Of a DNA stretch of 64,000 nt, positions 59,595 to 64,000 are shown in pieces (the first letter of the stretch is position 1; every line of letters starts with the position of its first letter). Below the pieces are notes generated by a model, which was not told the DNA's origin, searched no databases, and was given only the letters and a program-made list of their open reading frames with translations. Source of the DNA: Caenimonas sedimenti (GTDB lineage: Bacteria > Pseudomonadota > Gammaproteobacteria > Burkholderiales > Burkholderiaceae_C); contig NZ_VOBQ01000002.1 in NCBI RefSeq assembly GCF_007833165.1, forward strand, positions 186,001 through 250,000, given 5' to 3'. Position numbers and translations under genes: made by a program.

Positions 59595-62500
59595 TGCGGC
59601 TCGCTCGCGGTTTCCGATGGCTGGCGCGCGGCTTGGCCGCGTTGCTCCTCCTGCTGGTTCTCGCCGCCGCGGGACTCTGGTGGTGGGCCGGCCAGGAAGG
59701 CTCGCTGGAATGGACGCTGCGGCGCCTCACGCGCGGCCAGCCCCTGGAGACGCAGGGTGTGCACGGCTCCTTGCGTTCCGGCTGGCGCATCGAGCGGCTC
59801 GTGTGGCAGCAGGGCGGGCTGAAGGTCGAGGTGGAAGGGGTCACGCTGGAGTGGCAGCCCCTGGCGCTGCTGGGCCGCACGGTCCGGCTGGACCAGGTGG
59901 GCGTCGCCGCCGTGCGCGTGACTGACGAGCGGCCCGACACGAAGGAGCCGCTGCGCCTGCCCGATGCGATCGGCCTGCCGTATCGCGCGACGGTGGACGA
60001 AATCAAGGTGCGCAGCATCCGCTACGCCGGCCCCATGACGGTGGAAGCACAGAACCTCGCCGGCCGCTATGCCTTCGACGGCCTGCGCCACCACCTGCGC
60101 GTGGACACGCTGCAACTGGCCGGCGGCAGCTACCAGGCGCAGGCGACGCTGGGCGCACTGGCTCCGCTGCCGCTGGACCTGAAGCTGGACGGCCGGTTCC
60201 AGGCACCGGTGCCGGGCGGGCAAGATGCCCTGCCGCTCGTGTTCAGCGCACAGGCCAAGGGCCCGCTCGCGGACTTCCAGGCCCGGGCGAGGCTCCAGCT
60301 GGCGCCTGGCGTTCCTCATGCCGGACCGGCGCCCAGCGCCACGGCCAGCGCCCGCGTCACGCCCACGGCCGACATGCCAGTGCCGCGCGGCGAGGCCGAC
60401 GTGCGCCTGCTGGACCTGGCGCTGCTCTGGCCGCAGGCGCCGCGCACGCAATTGAACGGGCGCATCGAAGTCGCGCCGGCCGGTGCCGCTGCGTGGCAGC
60501 TGCGCGCCGATCTGCGCAACGAAGTCGCCGGCCCATGGGACCAGGGACGGTTGCCGCTGACGGCGTTCAAGGGAGAAGGCGAGTGGCGCGGTGGCGCGGC
60601 GCTCGTGCGCGAGCTGGTCGCGCGCGTCGGGGACGGCAGCATCGAAGGCCGGGGCGAGTGGAAGGGCGCGGCGCAGGGCTGGGAATTCAACGGCAAGGTG
60701 CAGGGCGTCGATCCGGCGGCGCTGCACGGGTCGATGGCGTCGGTTCCTTTGTCAGGACCGGTCAAGCTCTCCGGCAAGGCTGCCGCGGTCGACTTCGAGA
60801 CGACCTTGAAGGCAGAAGGTGGCGCGCGCCGCCCACGCCGCGCAGCGGCCGGCGGGGACGACGTCCGGGCATTGGCCGGCGCCCTGGAGTGGCGCGACAT
60901 CGAGGCCCGCGGCAGCTGGGACGCCGGCTTGCTGCGCCTGCCCGCGGTGCGGCTGCGGACCAGCGACGCGGAGCTCACCGGCAACGTCGAAGTGAACGTG
61001 GAGAAGCGCGCCGGCAGCGGCAAGCTGAACTTCACCGCCCCCGGCCTGCGCGCCAACGCCGACGGGGAGATTGCCGAAACCCGCGGCCGCGGGGTGCTGG
61101 AACTCGATGCGCCGCAGCTCGCGGCGGCGCGGCAGTGGCTGGCCCGCTGGCCCGGCCTGCGCACCTTGCTGCCCGCCGGACCGGCGGGAGGCAGCGCCCG
61201 GGCCCGCGTCGCTTGGCAGGGCGGCTGGGCCGACCCTACCGTGCAAGCGCGCGCGGACGCATCGAACGTGCTGTTGTCGCCGCCGCCGGCCGCTACCGCC
61301 CCCGCTGCGGTTCCGGCACCCGCCGCTGCGCCATGGCTGCTGCGCCGGCTGGCCGCCACGGTCGACGGCCGCCTGCGCGATGCGCGCCTCGAGGTCGAAG
61401 CGCGTGCGGAACGTGGGCAGCGGCAGATCGACCTGCGCACCGCGGGCCGGCTGGGTCATGTGGCGAAGACCTGGCGCGGCGAGTTCGCCAGCCTCGACGT
61501 GACCGCGACCGATTCCACGGTGACGCCCGGCCCCTGGCAGCTCACGCTGCGCCGGCCGGTGACGTGGACTTTCGGCACGGCGCGGCTCGAAGTGGCTGCC
61601 GGCGAGGCGGCGCTGCGTGCGCCCGCGGCCCGTGGCGCCTCTGCAACCGAGGCGCTCGTGGCCTGGGGGCCGGTCCGGCGGCAGGGTGGTGCGTTGCAGA
61701 CCGCGGGCCGCGTGAGCGGCCTGCCCATGTCCTGGATCGAATTGCTGGGCGGCCCGCAGATGGCCGGCTCGGCCCTGTCGGGCGACATGGTGTTCGACGC
61801 CGAGTGGAACGCGCAGATCGGCGATGCGCTGCGCGTCGAGGCTTCACTGGCCCGCGTCCGCGGGGACGTGACGGTGCTGGCCGAGAACGCCGATGGCGCG
61901 GCCACGCGCGTGCCCGCCGGGGTGAAGGCTGCCCGGGTCACGTTGCGCAGCGAGGGCGATCAGCTGGTGCTCGGCTTGCAATGGGACAGCGAACGCGCCG
62001 GCACGGCGCAGGGGCAGATCACTACGCGCATGGTCCGCGCGGACGGCGGCTGGCGCTGGCCGGACGACGCGCCCCTGGCGGGTACCGTGAAGGCGCAGTT
62101 GCCACGTCTCGGCGTGTGGTCCGTCCTGGCGCCGCCGGGGTGGCGCTTGCGCGGCGCACTCAGTGCCGACGTGGCGGTCGCCGGAACGCGCACGCTGCCG
62201 CAGTTCAGCGGCACGCTGGATGCCGATGACCTGGCGCTGCGCTCCGTCGTGGACGGCATCGAACTGCGCAACGGCCGGCTGCGTGCGCGGCTGGAAGGCC
62301 AGAAGCTGGTGGTGAACGAGTTCCTGCTGCGCGGCAGCGACAACCAGGGCGCCGGTGGCGGCACGCTCGTGGCCTACGGCGAAGGCAGCTGGACGCCCCA
62401 AGGGGTGCAGCTGCAGGCGCAGGCGCAGCTCACGCAACTGCGCGCCAGTATCCGGGACGACCGCGAACTCACCGTCTCCGGTCCGTTGCAGGCGAAGATC

Positions 62501-63385
62501 GACCGCTCGGGCACCGCGATCACGGGCCAGCTCGAATTCGACCGGGCGCGCATCCAGATCCCCGACGAGACCGCCCCCCGCCTGGGCGACGACGTCATCG
62601 TGCGGAATGCGCCCGGCGTGCCGGCGACCGACGCCGAGCGCAAGCTGAAACCCGCGCCCACCACGGGCGGCCGCACCGTGACGCTTGCGGTGAGCGTCGA
62701 CATGGGGCCGGACTTCCGGGTGAGCGGACGTGGCATCGACACCCGGCTTGCCGGCACGCTGCAGATGGAGGGCCGCTCCTTCGGCCTGCCTCGCCTCGTC
62801 GGCACGATCCGCACTGTCGGGGGGCAGTACGAGGGCTACGGCCAGCGCATGGCGATCGAGCGCGGCGAGATCCGCTTCACCGGTCCGGCCGACAACCCGT
62901 CGCTCGACATCCTGGCGATCCGTCCCAACATCACCGAGCGCGTCGGAGTGCTGATCACGGGGCGCGCCCAGTCGCCGCACGTCGAGCTGTATTCGGAATC
63001 CGGGCTGGCCGAAGCCGAAACGTTGTCGTGGCTGGTGCTGGGACGCTCTTCCGCCGGCGGCGGCACCGAGACCGCGCTGCTGCAGCGCGCGGCGGCCGCG
63101 CTGCTCTCGAGGCGCGGCGGCGGCAGCGGCAAGGGGTTCGCCAGCCGGATCGGCCTCGACGATTTCTCGGTGCGTGATGCCGATGCCGGCGGGACCATGG
63201 TGCGCCTGGGCAAGCGCTTCAGCGACAACTTCTATGCCGCGTACGAGCGCAGCCTCTCAGGCGCGATGGGCACGCTCTACATCTTCTACGACGTCTCGCG
63301 CCGGTTCACCATCCGGGCCGAAGCAGGCGAGCGCAGCGGCGTGGACCTGATCTTCACGTTCACGTCCGGGCGCTCGAAACCCTAG
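59594..63385 (+). CDS. tamB: TamB translocation/assembly protein (DUF490)
   Basis: A 1263-residue protein anchored by one N-terminal helix (RGLAALLLLLVLAAAGLWWWAG). A long beta-rich, groove-forming region follows, and a C-terminal DUF490 domain contains LPRLVGTIRTVGGQYEGYGQRMAIERGEIRFTGPADNPSLDILA and ETLSWLVLGRSSAGGG. It spans the periplasm to TamA and is linked to lipid transport to the outer membrane. Length is typical. Coupled to tamA by a 1-base overlap. Confidence 0.93.
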   Translation: MRLARGFRWLARGLAALLLLLVLAAAGLWWWAGQEGSLEWTLRRLTRGQPLETQGVHGSLRSGWRIERLVWQQGGLKVEVEGVTLEWQPLALLGRTVRLDQVGVAAVRVTDERPDTKEPLRLPDAIGLPYRATVDEIKVRSIRYAGPMTVEAQNLAGRYAFDGLRHHLRVDTLQLAGGSYQAQATLGALAPLPLDLKLDGRFQAPVPGGQDALPLVFSAQAKGPLADFQARARLQLAPGVPHAGPAPSATASARVTPTADMPVPRGEADVRLLDLALLWPQAPRTQLNGRIEVAPAGAAAWQLRADLRNEVAGPWDQGRLPLTAFKGEGEWRGGAALVRELVARVGDGSIEGRGEWKGAAQGWEFNGKVQGVDPAALHGSMASVPLSGPVKLSGKAAAVDFETTLKAEGGARRPRRAAAGGDDVRALAGALEWRDIEARGSWDAGLLRLPAVRLRTSDAELTGNVEVNVEKRAGSGKLNFTAPGLRANADGEIAETRGRGVLELDAPQLAAARQWLARWPGLRTLLPAGPAGGSARARVAWQGGWADPTVQARADASNVLLSPPPAATAPAAVPAPAAAPWLLRRLAATVDGRLRDARLEVEARAERGQRQIDLRTAGRLGHVAKTWRGEFASLDVTATDSTVTPGPWQLTLRRPVTWTFGTARLEVAAGEAALRAPAARGASATEALVAWGPVRRQGGALQTAGRVSGLPMSWIELLGGPQMAGSALSGDMVFDAEWNAQIGDALRVEASLARVRGDVTVLAENADGAATRVPAGVKAARVTLRSEGDQLVLGLQWDSERAGTAQGQITTRMVRADGGWRWPDDAPLAGTVKAQLPRLGVWSVLAPPGWRLRGALSADVAVAGTRTLPQFSGTLDADDLALRSVVDGIELRNGRLRARLEGQKLVVNEFLLRGSDNQGAGGGTLVAYGEGSWTPQGVQLQAQAQLTQLRASIRDDRELTVSGPLQAKIDRSGTAITGQLEFDRARIQIPDETAPRLGDDVIVRNAPGVPATDAERKLKPAPTTGGRTVTLAVSVDMGPDFRVSGRGIDTRLAGTLQMEGRSFGLPRLVGTIRTVGGQYEGYGQRMAIERGEIRFTGPADNPSLDILAIRPNITERVGVLITGRAQSPHVELYSESGLAEAETLSWLVLGRSSAGGGTETALLQRAAAALLSRRGGGSGKGFASRIGLDDFSVRDADAGGTMVRLGKRFSDNFYAAYERSLSGAMGTLYIFYDVSRRFTIRAEAGERSGVDLIFTFTSGRSKP

Positions 63386-63391
63386 CCGCTT

Positions 63392-63931
63392 TCAGCGCAG
63401 TTCGAACACCAGGCAAGTCGTCGTGCCGTGCGCGTACAGCGTGCCGTCCGGTCCGTAGAGGCGGGCCTCGGCGGTGGCCAACTGGCGGCCGCAATGAATG
63501 ACCTTGCCCTCGGCGCGCACGCGCTGCACCTTGGGGGTGATCGCCTTGACCAGGTTCACGCCGAGTTCGGCTGTGGTGTAGCCGCGGCCGGGCGGCATCA
63601 TCGTGTGGACAGCGCAGCCGAGCGCGGAATCGAGCATCGTGGCGTACCAGCCACCATGGATGCCGCCCATCGGGTTGAAATGGTCCGGGCCGGGTATGCC
63701 CTGGAACATGGCGCGGCCCTCGTCGACCTCCAGCAACTGGAAGCTGAGGGTGCGCGCGATCGGCGGGTAGGGTAGCCGTCCGTCCAGCATCATGCGCATC
63801 GTCTCCAGCCCGCTCTTGCCGGCCACCTGCTCCGGCTTCGCGACGCCGCAGCCGACACCGGCCTCGATGCGGGCCACCACCTCGCGCTCCTGCGCAAGCC
63901 ATGCTTCCAGCTGGTTCATCTGGGTCATCAC
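63392..63931 (-). CDS. PaaI-type hotdog thioesterase
   Basis: A 179-residue hotdog-fold acyl-CoA thioesterase. The active region is DHFNPMGGIHGGWYATMLDSALGCAVHTMMPPGRGYTTAELGVNLVKAITPKVQRVRAEGKVIHCGRQLATAEARLYGPDGTLYAHGTTTCLVF. The Gly-Gly-Ile-His-Gly-Gly and DSA motifs are characteristic. The true start may be at 63931, 63928 or 63919. It is divergent from a gene cut by the window end, with a 12-bp palindrome between. Confidence 0.88.
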   Translation of the reverse strand: MMTQMNQLEAWLAQEREVVARIEAGVGCGVAKPEQVAGKSGLETMRMMLDGRLPYPPIARTLSFQLLEVDEGRAMFQGIPGPDHFNPMGGIHGGWYATMLDSALGCAVHTMMPPGRGYTTAELGVNLVKAITPKVQRVRAEGKVIHCGRQLATAEARLYGPDGTLYAHGTTTCLVFELR

Positions 63932-63951
63932 TTCCTGCTCCGTGGTTTATC

Positions 63952-63963
63952 TTGCATATGCAA
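63952..63963. promoter_or_regulatory. TTGCATATGCAA palindrome between divergent genes
   Basis: A perfect 12-bp palindrome in the 55-bp gap between the thioesterase and the gene starting at 63987. A second TTGCA follows (63967-63971). TTGCA-type palindromes are typical MarR-family operators. The next gene may be the regulator, but only five codons are visible. Confidence 0.6.
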
Positions 63964-63986
63964 CAGTTGCAGCTACAATAATCGAC

Positions 63987-64000
63987 ATGGACACCGCCGT
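63987..64000 (+). CDS. Start of a divergent gene, cut by window end
   Basis: An ATG at 63987 is followed by GAC ACC GCC G, giving MDTAV before the edge. The frame is open as far as visible. The adjacent palindrome and divergent layout suggest a small regulator, possibly MarR type, but the visible sequence does not show it. Confidence 0.35.

Overview
The window is GC-rich DNA from a betaproteobacterium, most likely Burkholderiales and close to Comamonadaceae. This is inferred from the codon usage, the Bug-type tripartite-tricarboxylate receptor next to Entner-Doudoroff genes, the TamA/TamB pair, the lipid A core genes and several Burkholderiales-style conserved hypotheticals. No rRNA, tRNA or CRISPR array was seen.

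Positions 1 to about 22.3 kb look like accessory, island-type DNA. The left part (1-5.8 kb) is a copper and metal module: the tail of a DUF2933 protein, small membrane and HMA proteins, an APC permease, then cueR-copA facing a copZ chaperone gene across a visible CueR-type operator. From 6.3 to 14.4 kb lies a defence-like region of visibly lower GC. A large helicase with a nuclease-like C-terminus is divergent from a five-gene operon: DUF7002 ADP-ribosyltransferase-like protein, HEPN-motif protein, MazG-like pyrophosphohydrolase, P-loop kinase, and a fusion of a second such kinase to a PurZ/PurA-type adenylosuccinate synthetase. An orphan pair of AbrB-fold proteins faces this operon. From 14.5 to 22.3 kb is the mobility and replication module: a gpII-like replication protein with four 32-33 bp iteron-like repeats upstream, a toprim-like/DUF3631 primase-helicase protein, an AlpA regulator, a DUF6499-like protein and a P4-type tyrosine integrase at the right edge.

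From 22.5 kb onward the DNA reads as core chromosome. In order it holds: a TetR-GST pair and a divergent DUF2855 gene; a chain of four tiny proline-rich proteins; a PD-(D/E)XK-like hypothetical; an EamA transporter; an alkylation-repair pair (ogt, Ada/AlkA fusion); a phosphomannomutase-waaC-waaA operon for LPS core; a six-gene RND efflux operon (tetR-MFP-RND-methyltransferase-rhodanese-tolC); and two tandem YdcF paralogues. Next come msrA, a metal-associated cluster of eight genes with His-rich proteins (ABC ATPase, FtsX-type permease, DUF3299, outer-membrane protein, ZnuA-like and ZnuB-like proteins), pdxH, sodC, a MobA-like gene and chaC. The window then holds a gluconate/Entner-Doudoroff regulon (LacI-type regulator with visible operators, Bug protein, gntK, edd, eda), gloA, tamA-tamB, and a PaaI thioesterase divergent from a gene cut by the right edge.

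The strongest candidate for an undescribed system is the operon at 9.87-13.87 kb. Its last three enzymes have the same kinds of activity as the phage 2-aminoadenine (Z) pathway. The synthetase has Ser where PurA has its catalytic Asp, lacks the guanine-recognition Lys, and is fused to a nucleotide kinase. It sits beside HEPN and ADP-ribosyltransferase-like genes on an integrative element with its own replication module.
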